Shown one piece after another: positions 52,521-60,482 of a DNA stretch of 64,000 nt. This DNA comes from an uncultured Oscillospiraceae bacterium (lineage in GTDB: Bacteria > Bacillota > Clostridia > Oscillospirales > Ruminococcaceae), in the NCBI GenBank assembly GCA_934481355.1, contig CAKSPH010000001.1, positions 1 through 64,000 on the forward strand, in the 5' to 3' direction. How positions within the stretch are numbered: the stretch's first letter is position 1; each line of letters starts with the position of its first letter. Under the pieces are notes generated by a model that saw only the letters and a program-made list of their open reading frames with translations, made no database searches and was not told the origin of the DNA. The translations under genes and the position numbers were made by a program.

Positions 52521-52679
52521 GGTCACCTCAAAAAACCGGTTTGAAAAGGGAAAATGTGTAGAGTGCGCCGAATGCGATGAAAGCCGACGAAGTAAGGCTG
52601 TATGCCTTACGAGGAGGTTTGAAGAAGCAGTCGGTGTGCTATACACATTTTCACTCAAACAAGGTTTTTAGAGGTGACC
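52521..52679. mobile_element. 159-bp miniature inverted-repeat element, copy 2
   Basis: Nearly identical to 47529-47687 and of equal length. The right end is the same 17-mer; the left differs by one base (CTCA for CTCT). ATAA flanks both ends, again a 4-bp target duplication. It separates the NagZ-like gene from the HD-GYP promoter. Confidence 0.85.
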
Positions 52680-52717
52680 ATAATATTGTAATATAATGCC
52701 GCATTATTGTCAAGGGC

Positions 52718-52772
52718 TTGACAACAGCTGAAAAACGGAGTATTATAGTAGTATAGTGTTAGCCAGTGCTAA
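52718..52772 (+). promoter_or_regulatory. HD-GYP gene promoter and downstream palindrome
   Basis: TTGACA (52718-52723), 17-base spacer, TATTAT (52741-52746). Downstream is TTAGC-CAGT-GCTAA (52759-52772), near the expected start of transcription and a possible operator. Confidence 0.65.
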
Positions 52773-52789
52773 TCAAAGGAGTGAGATAT

Positions 52790-53416
52790 ATGCATTGTGA
52801 CTGTGAAACAGGATTTGAGGAGCACGACCTTGTGGACTGCATAACCTCCGCGCTGGACGCCCGCGACCCCTATACCGGGAATCATTCCCGCCGGGTGAGC
52901 GACATGGCGTGCGAGCTGTGCCATGTGCTCGGGCTCTCCGCGGAGGATACCCGGGAGATACACATAGCCGGACACCTCCACGATATAGGAAAGATAGGCA
53001 TTCCTGACCGGGTGCTGATGAAACCCGGCAGGCTCGACGACGAGGAATGGGAGATGATGAAGCAGCACCCGCGCATTGGCGCCGGGATACTCTCAGGCTC
53101 TCATAAATTCGACAGGATAGGCGCGATAATACTCCACCACCACGAGCGTTTTGACGGAAAGGGCTATCCCTTCGGCGCAAAGGGCGGGGAGATACCGCTG
53201 GGCGCGCGGATAATCGCGGTGTGCGACTCCATCGACGCGATGGCGTCAAACCGTGCGTACAGAAACGCCATGCCGCTTTCCCGCGTCCGCGAGGAGATAG
53301 AGAAGAACTCCGGGCTGATGTACGACCCGGATATCGCGAAAGCCATGCTCGACAACTGGACTGAAATAGTCGAAGGAACGTACATCCCGCTTTATCATGG
53401 CAGCAATGCAATGTAA
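52790..53416 (+). CDS. HD-GYP domain phosphohydrolase
   Basis: A 208-residue stand-alone HD-GYP domain, the type that degrades cyclic-di-GMP to GMP. Metal and signature motifs: NHSRRVSDMACELC, HLHDIGKIGIPD, KQHPRIGAGIL, HHHERFDGKGYP and VCDSIDAM. No sensor domain precedes it; a short CDC-containing start (MHCDCETG) is odd. Start chosen at 52790 with AAAGGAG upstream. It may balance the diguanylate-cyclase activity of the GGDEF/EAL protein in this window; that link is inference. Confidence 0.9.
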   Translation: MHCDCETGFEEHDLVDCITSALDARDPYTGNHSRRVSDMACELCHVLGLSAEDTREIHIAGHLHDIGKIGIPDRVLMKPGRLDDEEWEMMKQHPRIGAGILSGSHKFDRIGAIILHHHERFDGKGYPFGAKGGEIPLGARIIAVCDSIDAMASNRAYRNAMPLSRVREEIEKNSGLMYDPDIAKAMLDNWTEIVEGTYIPLYHGSNAM

Positions 53417-53483
53417 ATTTCGTCATAGTTTACATAATCCTTTGTGCAAAATGTGTAAAACAACTGAAATTTTATAAAGGTAC

Positions 53484-53512
53484 TTGTATAATTGCAATAA
53501 ATATGTTACAAT
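53484..53512 (+). promoter_or_regulatory. Promoter of hpf
   Basis: TTGTAT (53484-53489), 17-base spacer, TACAAT (53507-53512), 60 bases before the start codon. Confidence 0.6.
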
Positions 53513-53571
53513 GTATACAGATAAATCCCACGCGGGTCTATCTCATAAAAATCCCGAAAGGAATGATTTGA

Positions 53572-54090
53572 ATGAAAGTTACTATCACCGCCAAGAAGCT
53601 CACTATCAACCAGTCCTTCACAGACTACGCTACACAGAAGCTGAACGCTAAGCTCGACCGCTTCTTCCCCGAAGAGGCAGAGGCAAAGATCACTCTTGAA
53701 GAGCGCCGCGAACTGATAATTCTTGAGCTTACTGTAAAATATAACGGCATTATCTACCGTGCAGAGCAGTCCGCAAAGGACAAGAACGACGCTCTCGATG
53801 TAACTGTTGACCGCGTTATCCGCCAGATCAGGAAGCAGAAGACCAAGGTAGAAAAGAGCCTGCGCACCGGCGCGTTCGAGGGTCTTGCTCCCGAGCCCGA
53901 GGAGAACGATTATGAGGTTATCCGCGAGAAGAAGTTCCACCTCCGTCCGATGTCCGTTGACGAGGCTATCCTCCAGATGAACCTGCTGGATCACACATTC
54001 TTCATGTTCAAGAATGCCGACACCGGCGCCGTAAACGTTGTTTACAAGCGCGATGAGGGCAACTACGCAGTACTCGTTCCCGAGGAATGA
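53572..54090 (+). CDS. hpf: Ribosome hibernation-promoting factor, long form
   Basis: Binds 30S subunits and joins 70S ribosomes into inactive 100S dimers in stationary phase. The 172 residues are the long form: N-terminal sigma-54-modulation/S30EA domain (about 1-95; ITAKKLTINQSFTDYATQKLNAKLDRFFPEEA) and C-terminal dimerisation domain (about 115-172; FHLRPMSVDEAILQMNLLDHTFFMFKNADTGAVNVVYKRDEGNYAVLVP). Single-gene unit with its own promoter. Confidence 0.95.
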   Translation: MKVTITAKKLTINQSFTDYATQKLNAKLDRFFPEEAEAKITLEERRELIILELTVKYNGIIYRAEQSAKDKNDALDVTVDRVIRQIRKQKTKVEKSLRTGAFEGLAPEPEENDYEVIREKKFHLRPMSVDEAILQMNLLDHTFFMFKNADTGAVNVVYKRDEGNYAVLVPEE

Positions 54091-54207
54091 CGCTGCATTA
54101 ACACCTGAATAGAATCTCCGCCGCGGAGCTGTCTCTGCGGCGGTATTTTCGAGTGTATGTGAAGTCTGCACAAAAAAGCCCCAAAAAATTTGTGCAAATC
54201 ACCGCCC

Positions 54208-54236
54208 TTGAAATGTAAACGATTTACTGATATAAT
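54208..54236 (+). promoter_or_regulatory. Cellobiose phosphorylase promoter with operator-like palindrome
   Basis: TTGAAA (54208-54213), 17-base spacer, TATAAT (54231-54236). The spacer contains GTAAA-CGA-TTTAC (54215-54227), a palindrome with a central CG like LacI-family operators; it resembles a catabolite-responsive element with two mismatches. Lying between -35 and -10, it would block transcription when bound. Confidence 0.7.
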
Positions 54237-54317
54237 GTATTTAAGGCAGCCGGGAACAACCCCGGAAAACCGTAAATGAGCCGCGCATTGCGGCAGGAAT
54301 AAAATGGAGGAATACCA

Positions 54318-56711
54318 ATGAACTACGGACATTTCGACGAACTCAGCAAAGAGTATGTCATCACCCGTCCGGACACACCGTCCGCATGGGCTAACTACCT
54401 CGGCGACCCCGAGTACGGCGCTATCATTTCCAACAACGCCGGCGGTTACAGCTTCGTAAAGAGCGGCGCTAACGGACGTGTTATCCGCTACCGCTTCAAC
54501 GGCGTTGCAAACGACACCCCCGGCCGTTACATCTATCTCCGCGATCAGGATACCAACGAATACTGGTCTGCTTCATGGGCTCCCGTATGCAAGCCCCTCG
54601 ACCAGTTCAAGAGCGAGTGCCGCCACGGTACCGCCTACACCATCATCACCTCTGAGTACAAGGGCGTTAAGTCCGAGGTGACATACTATGTTCCCCAGGG
54701 CGCTACTTACGAGGTCTGGGCTGCAAAGGTAACTAACACCTCCGACAAGCCCAGGAAGCTGGCTGTTACCGGCTACTGCGAGTTCGTAAACGACCCGAAC
54801 TACGAGCAGGATCAGGTAAACCTCCAGTACACTCTGTTCATCACACGCACCTATTTCAAGGGCAACTATATCCACCAGATGCAGAACGAGATCTACAACC
54901 CCAACAGCGGGCGCTTCCTCGGTCTTGCAGCTGCAAAGGTTGACGCTTACTGCGGCGACCGCGATTCCTTCGTTGGCTCTTACAGAAGCTACGCTAACCC
55001 AAAGGGCATCGAAGAGGGTCTCAGGGGCGACCTGAACTACAACACCAACTCCTGCGGCGCACTTGAGAGCGACATCGTGCTCCAGCCCGGCGAGACCAAG
55101 GAGCTGACCTACGTTCTCGGCGGTCAGAAGACAGAGGCTGAGATCACTGAGATCATCGCAAAGTACGAGAAGTCCGGCACTGTTGACGCAGAGCTCGCAC
55201 AGCTCAAGAACTACTGGCACAGCAAGCTGAACAACCTCCAGGTTCACACGCCTGACGCAAACTTCAACAACATGGTGAATACATGGAACGCATACAACTG
55301 CTTCATCACATTCATCTGGTCCAGAGCGGCTTCCTTCCAGTACTGCGGCCTCAGAAACGGCTTCGGCTACCGCGATACCGTTCAGGATATCCAGGGCGTT
55401 ATCCACCTCGCTCCCGAGATGGCAAAGAAGCAGATCGAGTTCATGCTCTCCGCACAGGTAACAAACGGCGCAGGTCTGCCGCTCGTTAAGTACGACCACA
55501 AGGCAGGTCAGGAGAACCACCCCGACGAGAACGACGAGAACTCCGTTTACGCAAAGCAGACTGGTCACCCCAGCTACCGCGCAGACGACGCTCTCTGGCT
55601 GTTCCCGACCGTATACAAGTATGTTTCCGAGAGCGGCGACTCCGCATTCCTCGATGAAGAGATCCTCTACGCTAACGACGGCGAGAAGGGCACCGTATAC
55701 GACCACCTCAAGAGAGCCATCGACTTCTCCATGAACCACCTCGGCAACCACGGTATGCCCGCAGGTCTGCACGCTGACTGGAACGACTGCCTCCGTCTCG
55801 GCAAGCAGGGCGAGTCCACATTCGTTGCATTCCAGCTCGTATACGCAGTGAAGATCCTCCGCACCTATGCTGTTGAGAAGAACGACGCCGAGTACGTTAA
55901 GTACCTCGACGAGATAAAGGCTAAGCTCGACACTATCCTCTCCGCCTGCTGGAACGAGGACAGATGGATCCGCGGCTACAAGGAGGACGGCACCGTTATC
56001 GGTCAGCGCACCGATCCTGAGGCTTCTATGTGGCTCAACCCGCAGAGCTGGTCCGTCATCTCCGGCTTTGCGACAAAGGAGCAGGGCGAGAAGGCTATGG
56101 ACAGCGTTGAGCGCGAGCTGAACACTCCCTACGGCGCAATGGTTATGTACCCGCCTTATGTAAAGCACGGCTTCCCCGGAGCGCTCATGCAGTGCTTCAA
56201 CAAGTGCACCAAGGAGAACGCAGGTATCTTCTCCCAGCCGCAGGGCTGGCTGATCCTGGCTGAATCCAAGCTGGGCCACGGAAACCGCGCATACAAGTAC
56301 TGGACAGAGGCGGCTCCCGCTACCTACAACGACAACGCAGAGCACAGAGTTCTCGAGCCGTATGTATACGGTCAGTTCGTTGAGGGCAAGGACAGCCCGT
56401 TTGCAGGCCGCGCACACGTTCACTGGCTGACCGGTACCGCTTCCACCGTTATGGTTGGTACAACTGAGGGTATCCTGGGTCTGAACCCCGAGACAAAGGG
56501 TATCGTCATCGACCCGTCCATCCCCTCCGAGTGGAAGGAATACACCATGGACAAGACATTCCGCGGCAAGAAGCTCCACGTTACCGTAAAGAATCCGAAC
56601 GGCTCCGAGCACGGCGTGAAGTCCGTTACAGTAAACGGCGAGAAGATCGAGGGCAAGCTCATTCTTGACTCTATCCTGAAGCCTGAGAACGACATCGTTA
56701 TCGAGCTGTAA
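54318..56711 (+). CDS. Cellobiose phosphorylase (GH94)
   Basis: Splits imported cellobiose with phosphate into glucose and glucose-1-phosphate, saving ATP compared with hydrolysis; cytosolic, no signal peptide. The 797 residues start MNYGHFDELSKEYVITRPDTP, as in known cellobiose phosphorylases. The ADWNDCL motif holds the general acid; its second Asp is residue 490, which matches the catalytic Asp490 I recall for the Cellvibrio gilvus enzyme. The end domain includes GFPGALMQCFNKCTKENAGIF and HWLTGTASTV. Very biased codons imply high expression. GGAGG precedes the ATG. No transporter is adjacent, so cellobiose entry must be encoded elsewhere. Confidence 0.93.
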   Translation: MNYGHFDELSKEYVITRPDTPSAWANYLGDPEYGAIISNNAGGYSFVKSGANGRVIRYRFNGVANDTPGRYIYLRDQDTNEYWSASWAPVCKPLDQFKSECRHGTAYTIITSEYKGVKSEVTYYVPQGATYEVWAAKVTNTSDKPRKLAVTGYCEFVNDPNYEQDQVNLQYTLFITRTYFKGNYIHQMQNEIYNPNSGRFLGLAAAKVDAYCGDRDSFVGSYRSYANPKGIEEGLRGDLNYNTNSCGALESDIVLQPGETKELTYVLGGQKTEAEITEIIAKYEKSGTVDAELAQLKNYWHSKLNNLQVHTPDANFNNMVNTWNAYNCFITFIWSRAASFQYCGLRNGFGYRDTVQDIQGVIHLAPEMAKKQIEFMLSAQVTNGAGLPLVKYDHKAGQENHPDENDENSVYAKQTGHPSYRADDALWLFPTVYKYVSESGDSAFLDEEILYANDGEKGTVYDHLKRAIDFSMNHLGNHGMPAGLHADWNDCLRLGKQGESTFVAFQLVYAVKILRTYAVEKNDAEYVKYLDEIKAKLDTILSACWNEDRWIRGYKEDGTVIGQRTDPEASMWLNPQSWSVISGFATKEQGEKAMDSVERELNTPYGAMVMYPPYVKHGFPGALMQCFNKCTKENAGIFSQPQGWLILAESKLGHGNRAYKYWTEAAPATYNDNAEHRVLEPYVYGQFVEGKDSPFAGRAHVHWLTGTASTVMVGTTEGILGLNPETKGIVIDPSIPSEWKEYTMDKTFRGKKLHVTVKNPNGSEHGVKSVTVNGEKIEGKLILDSILKPENDIVIEL

Positions 56712-56728
56712 TTCCACAGTTCAAATTG

Positions 56729-56759
56729 AATCCCCCGCTGGCTGGCGGGGGATTCTTTT
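56729..56759 (+). terminator. Terminator of the cellobiose phosphorylase gene
   Basis: Arms AATCCCCCGC (56729-56738) and GCGGGGGATT (56745-56754), followed by CTTTTA. The convergent Xre gene ends inside the T-tract. Confidence 0.9.
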
Positions 56760-57090
56760 ATTTGATTATCTTTATTATAAGGGAAAGCAGCTCCGAAAAC
56801 TTCCCGCGTTCTTCCTCGGAAAGGGAATCAAGGCGCTTCAGAAGCTCGGCTTCAAAGTTCGGAATTACGCTTACTGCGGAGTTTTTCTTCACATCTGTAA
56901 GTCCTGCGATATAGTCCAGGCTCACATTGTAATATTTGGCAAGGGCTATTGCACGTTCAAAGGATATCTCACTGCCGCCCTTTTCGTATACTGAATAATA
57001 CTGATACGGCGTGCCGAGATACTCGGCAATTTCTCGCTGGGTCTTGTCGTTATCCTCGCGCAGCTCTCTTATCCGTCTGTAATATGCCAT
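56758..57090 (-). CDS. Xre-family helix-turn-helix regulator
   Basis: A 110-residue regulator. The N-terminal Cro/C1-type helix-turn-helix (about 5-65: RIRELREDNDKTQREIAEYLGTPYQYYSVYEKGGSEISFERAIALAKYYNVSLDYIAGLTD) is followed by a Glu/Lys/Leu-rich helix (LLKRLDSLSEEERGKFSELLSLI), probably for dimerisation. It is divergent from the two tandem secreted genes; the shared gap contains three copies of ATGTTAT/ATAACAT, which fit autoregulated operators. A toxin partner is not evident. Confidence 0.9.
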   Translation of the reverse strand: MAYYRRIRELREDNDKTQREIAEYLGTPYQYYSVYEKGGSEISFERAIALAKYYNVSLDYIAGLTDVKKNSAVSVIPNFEAELLKRLDSLSEEERGKFSELLSLIIKIIK

Positions 57091-57120
57091 GATATATCAT
57101 TCCTTTCTGTATAAAAAATC

Positions 57121-57194
57121 ATAACATATTTCATTAGTATCCCTTGACAAACACAAGATATCATGTTATAATTTAAGCATAAATAAATGTTATA
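57121..57194 (+). promoter_or_regulatory. Promoter of the tandem secreted genes with repeated ATGTTAT motifs
   Basis: TTGACA (57144-57149), 17-base spacer, TATAAT (57167-57172); perfect -10. The motif ATAACAT/ATGTTAT occurs at 57121-57127, 57163-57169 and 57187-57193, the last inside the palindrome AAATG-TTATAT-CATTT. These look like operators for the adjacent Xre protein. Confidence 0.65.
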
Positions 57195-57229
57195 TCATTT
57201 GTTTGATATTACAATGGAGGTAATAAAAT

Positions 57230-58306
57230 ATGAAGCTAAAAAGCATCCTTGCAGTAGCAATGTCGGTTGTTACAGCGATTACGTCGTCTATATGCGTTAC
57301 GGTCAACGCTTCCGCCAAAAGCAACGATCTTCAATTTAATTTCTGGCGTGGACCGGATGACAATTCCCTCAATATAGATATCACTATGCCGGGTGACCAT
57401 GTAGAAAAATTGCGTTCTTCGTGGAAAAAAGGCGAGCCATCACAGTGGTTTATTCAATTAAAAAACTCAGACTATGTTGCCACGCTATACGGAAGCGGAC
57501 CAGAATTAACAGAAAATGATGGATACACATTTTCACTGACTGCCCCCGACGGTTCGGAGGTCAGCAAGTCTGACTACGAATGTTACGCGTCCTTTAACGA
57601 AGACGAAGACCTCGTCTTTTCATTAGAATTCGGGGAAGACACCGAGTTTTCAATACTTTATCCTGATACGTGCAGTACTAAATATAAATATAGTATGCTA
57701 TATAAGTATTTTGGAGGTACAGACTATTATTCCCCGTTGTTTGGGAATTTATTGGGCACTGCCTCAGTACCCATCAATAAAGCCGTATCAGCTCTTGAAA
57801 TAAGTGATATTGAAGATCAGCAATATACAGGTAAAACAATAACTCCAAGAATAGAAGTAGTAAACAACTACAAAGAAAAATGGGCGAGCGGAACAATCTA
57901 TGAATCATCATCAAATTTGTTCGAGGACACAAATTATAAGGTCACTTATAAGAACAACACAAAGCCGGGAATCGCCACTGCGACCATAACCGGAATCGGC
58001 GTATATTTTGGAACAGAAACAATCAACTTCAACATTCTTCCGCCCCAAACCACACTTTCAGTTAAAAAGACATCAGCTAAGAAAACCACACTTAGCTGGA
58101 AGAAATCAACCGGCGCCACTGGCTATGAGATATACCGCTCCGTAAACGGCGGGAAGTTCAAGAAGCTTACGACAATAAGCTCCACCAAGACGCTCAGCAA
58201 GTCCGTAACGACAAAAGCAGGAAAAAAATATCAGTATAAGATCCGCCCGTTCACAAAGACCAAGCTGGGTACGGTTTACGGCGAGTGGTCTAATATAGTA
58301 AAATAA
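57230..58306 (+). CDS. Secreted Ig-like/fibronectin type III protein, first paralogue
   Basis: A 358-residue exported protein of unknown role. Signal peptide MKLKSILAVAMSVVTAITSSICVTVNASA. The first 160 residues after it form an unassigned domain rich in Asp and aromatics. Residues about 190-270 carry an Ig-like repeat (YTGKTITPRIEV...YKVTYKNNTKPGIATATITGIGVYFGTETINF), found in cell-surface adhesins. Residues about 275-358 are fibronectin type III-like (WKKSTGATGYEIYRSVNGGKFKKL...GEWSNIVK). The 5' half is clearly more AT-rich than the flanking genes, a sign of different origin. The next gene, 24 bases on, is a paralogue. Confidence 0.75.
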   Translation: MKLKSILAVAMSVVTAITSSICVTVNASAKSNDLQFNFWRGPDDNSLNIDITMPGDHVEKLRSSWKKGEPSQWFIQLKNSDYVATLYGSGPELTENDGYTFSLTAPDGSEVSKSDYECYASFNEDEDLVFSLEFGEDTEFSILYPDTCSTKYKYSMLYKYFGGTDYYSPLFGNLLGTASVPINKAVSALEISDIEDQQYTGKTITPRIEVVNNYKEKWASGTIYESSSNLFEDTNYKVTYKNNTKPGIATATITGIGVYFGTETINFNILPPQTTLSVKKTSAKKTTLSWKKSTGATGYEIYRSVNGGKFKKLTTISSTKTLSKSVTTKAGKKYQYKIRPFTKTKLGTVYGEWSNIVK

Positions 58307-58330
58307 GTGTAACATGGAGGTGCATTATTT

Positions 58331-59389
58331 ATGAAACTGAAAAGAGTCTTGGCAGGCTTTATGGCGGCTGTCGTCTCAGCGGCTACATTAATAGCTGGAA
58401 GCGTGACAGCAAGTGCGGCATCTGATGATAAAGAGACTAGTTTTTCATCACTCATATCATATGATGTAAACCCCGGATATCTGACAGTACAGATAGGTTT
58501 GCCCTATGATGACTATGTACAATATAAGAATCTGTGGTACGGTTCTAATACAGTCTCATGGTATGCCAGCATAAGGAAAGACGACTATGAGTTTATCTTG
58601 TATGCAGACAACGAAGATAAGGACATCAGTCCCGGCAATTTCTGGTATGCAATTAATCAGCCTGATGATACGTATTTAGATTTGGATAAATATAAATTCA
58701 ACTATGATTATGACGAATCTTTGGAAACTATGTTATACCAGTTCATCGTTCCCGAATCCAATGCCGCTGCAAAAGTATTTGATACAGAAGGATTAGGTAT
58801 GTTTGCATATACATACTATGGCATATGCAACAACAAATTGTTATTTGGCGACAACTCCTCATTACATTATGGTTTATACAGCTTAGCCAAAACTGAATCA
58901 GACTTCACAATCAGCAAAATCTCGGACAAAGCCTACACCGGCAAGGCAATAAAGCCCTCCGTAACCGTCAAGGACGGCGATAAGAAACTCGTTAAGGGCA
59001 CTGACTACACTGTTTCCTACAAGAACAACACCAAAATAGGCACTGCTACCGTGATAGTTACCGGAAAAGGTAAATACTCCGGCACCAAGGAACTGACGTT
59101 TAACATAGTTCCTAAAAAGACTAAGATTTCAATAGACGAAGTCTCCAAGAGCAAAGCAGTCATCAATTGGAAACAATCTAAGGGCGCAGACGGTTATGAG
59201 ATCTGGTGCTCCACAAATGGAGAAAGCTATACCAAGCTCAGCACCATAAAATCCGCTAAAACGCTCACAAAAACCATATCCAAACTCAACACCCAGAAAA
59301 ACGTTTATAAGTTCAGGGTTCGCCCGTATGCAAAGGTAAACGGAAAGACCGTATACGGCTCTTGGTCCAACATAGTTTCCGCAGGCTGA
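58331..59389 (+). CDS. Secreted Ig-like/fibronectin type III protein, second paralogue
   Basis: A 352-residue paralogue of the preceding gene with the same order: signal peptide (MKLKRVLAGFMAAVVSAATLIAGSVTASA), an unassigned Asp/Tyr-rich domain, an Ig-like repeat (YTGKAIKPSVTVKDGDKKLVKGTDYTVSYKNNTKIG) and a fibronectin type III-like end (WKQSKGADGYEIWCSTNG...YGSWSNIVSAG). The C-terminal halves are much more alike than the N-terminal domains, so the latter may have diverged for different ligands. GGAGGTG precedes the ATG. No sortase motif or anchor is seen, so it is probably released. Confidence 0.75.
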   Translation: MKLKRVLAGFMAAVVSAATLIAGSVTASAASDDKETSFSSLISYDVNPGYLTVQIGLPYDDYVQYKNLWYGSNTVSWYASIRKDDYEFILYADNEDKDISPGNFWYAINQPDDTYLDLDKYKFNYDYDESLETMLYQFIVPESNAAAKVFDTEGLGMFAYTYYGICNNKLLFGDNSSLHYGLYSLAKTESDFTISKISDKAYTGKAIKPSVTVKDGDKKLVKGTDYTVSYKNNTKIGTATVIVTGKGKYSGTKELTFNIVPKKTKISIDEVSKSKAVINWKQSKGADGYEIWCSTNGESYTKLSTIKSAKTLTKTISKLNTQKNVYKFRVRPYAKVNGKTVYGSWSNIVSAG

Positions 59390-59559
59390 TCATATTATAT
59401 CCCCCGTTTTATAAGCGGGGGACTTTTTACGCGACTTTTATTTAATGCATTGTATCACATATCGTTCACAAATCAGACATATATTTTTCACATATTAGCT
59501 GTACACTTAAAGAACGTTTTGGACACTGGTAAGTACTATTGTTGCAGAAAGGATACAAC

Positions 59560-60333
59560 ATGAAAAGATATTTTGCATTACTCGCAGCAGCTGCGCTGCT
59601 GCTGACCGGCTGTCAGTCGGATAAGGCAAGCTCCCCGGCGGATGAAATCTCCACCGCGGCTCCCTCTGCGGAGCAGACGACCGCCCCCGCTGATACCTCG
59701 GCTGAAACCACTCCCGCTGAAGGGTCTGCTGTTACCACCGCCCAGCCCACTGCGGAGGCTTCCACGCCGGAGGACTCCACCAACGCTGACGCCCCGGTAT
59801 TCAAGCCCGGAGCATGGCGCGGAAACAGTGAATATATTCTATTCTATTCTGATGGAACAGGCGGTGCAACCTGTGATTTCGAGTATGGGATCGGCGTCCC
59901 CTTTGAATACGAATACGGCGATGGAAACATAGTATTCCACATGGGAGCGGCTGACAACAACACCATCGCGGTTCCCTCGGATATCGCAGAGGACAGCGTG
60001 ACCCTGACATGGGAGGACGGCACGGCGGAAAATTTCGTGTTCGTATCCGATAACGCAGAGAATTTCCATTTTTACACCAACGAAGAACTGGTGCAGATTG
60101 CCCAGCGCTACTACAAGGCGAACAGCCCAGAAGGATATGTTCCGGGCATGGCCGGCACACAGAACAACGACGACGGAACCGTCACGATTCAACTCTACGA
60201 CTCGCTGGAGGATCACAATTCTACCTCCGCATGGTACACGATAGACCGCGTGAACCTCACCGGAACGGACGACATGACCGACAGCGCAGTGATCATGTCT
60301 GACTACGTCGAAGCAGGTACCGCTGAAGGATAA
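59560..60333 (+). CDS. Secreted lipoprotein of unknown function
   Basis: A 257-residue lipoprotein: MKRYFALLAAAALLLTGCQ has the lipobox LTGC. A low-complexity Ser/Thr/Ala/Pro/Glu linker (about 20-80) follows, typical of wall-spanning tethers, then a soluble domain of about 170 residues (GAWRGNSEYILFYSDGTGGATCDFEYG...AENFVFVSDN), a beta-rich fold I do not recognise. It resembles the gene at 215 in layout only. Start chosen at 59560 with GAAAGGA upstream. A truncated inverted-repeat element lies in its 3' region. Confidence 0.75.
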   Translation: MKRYFALLAAAALLLTGCQSDKASSPADEISTAAPSAEQTTAPADTSAETTPAEGSAVTTAQPTAEASTPEDSTNADAPVFKPGAWRGNSEYILFYSDGTGGATCDFEYGIGVPFEYEYGDGNIVFHMGAADNNTIAVPSDIAEDSVTLTWEDGTAENFVFVSDNAENFHFYTNEELVQIAQRYYKANSPEGYVPGMAGTQNNDDGTVTIQLYDSLEDHNSTSAWYTIDRVNLTGTDDMTDSAVIMSDYVEAGTAEG

Positions 60334-60359
60334 TTAAAAGACGCTGTGAAACAACTCAA

Positions 60360-60410
60360 GGTCACCTCTAAAAAACCATTTTCACTCAAACAAGGTTTTT
60401 AGAGGTGACC
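60360..60410. mobile_element. 51-bp internally deleted inverted-repeat element, copy 3
   Basis: It begins GGTCACCTCTAAAAAACC and ends with the same 17-mer as the other copies, keeping about 35 bases of the right end and only the tip of the left. The middle of the 159-bp element is missing. Flanking bases (TCAA and AAAA) do not form a clear duplication. It sits directly before the terminator. Confidence 0.75.
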
Positions 60411-60411
60411 A

Positions 60412-60454
60412 AAAAGGCTGCATCCTTTCTATTTTCGGGATGCAGCCTTTTCTT
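60412..60454. terminator. Bidirectional terminator between lipoprotein and ksgA
   Basis: Arms AAAGGCTGCATCC and GGATGCAGCCTTT with loop TTTCTATTTTC, followed by TCTTTTG rightward and by T-rich sequence leftward. It serves two convergent genes. Confidence 0.88.
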
Positions 60455-60482
60455 TTGTTGTTTATTTACAGCGCCTTTAATA

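Noticed and set aside
54573..56717. Long open frame (714 codons) on the minus strand opposite the cellobiose phosphorylase gene
   Set aside because: It is a mirror of strongly biased, GC-ending codons on the plus strand. Its protein has no recognisable domain and no ribosome site, while the plus-strand product is a clear GH94 enzyme.
56857..56866. GTTCGGAATT inside the Xre gene, resembling the 3'-UTR hairpin motif
   Set aside because: It is within coding sequence (IPNFE) on the minus strand, lacks the following stem and is not near a stop codon; chance match.
56758..57090. Xre gene as antitoxin of a toxin-antitoxin pair
   Set aside because: The neighbours are a cellobiose phosphorylase and exported Ig/FN3 proteins; no small toxin-like frame adjoins it.
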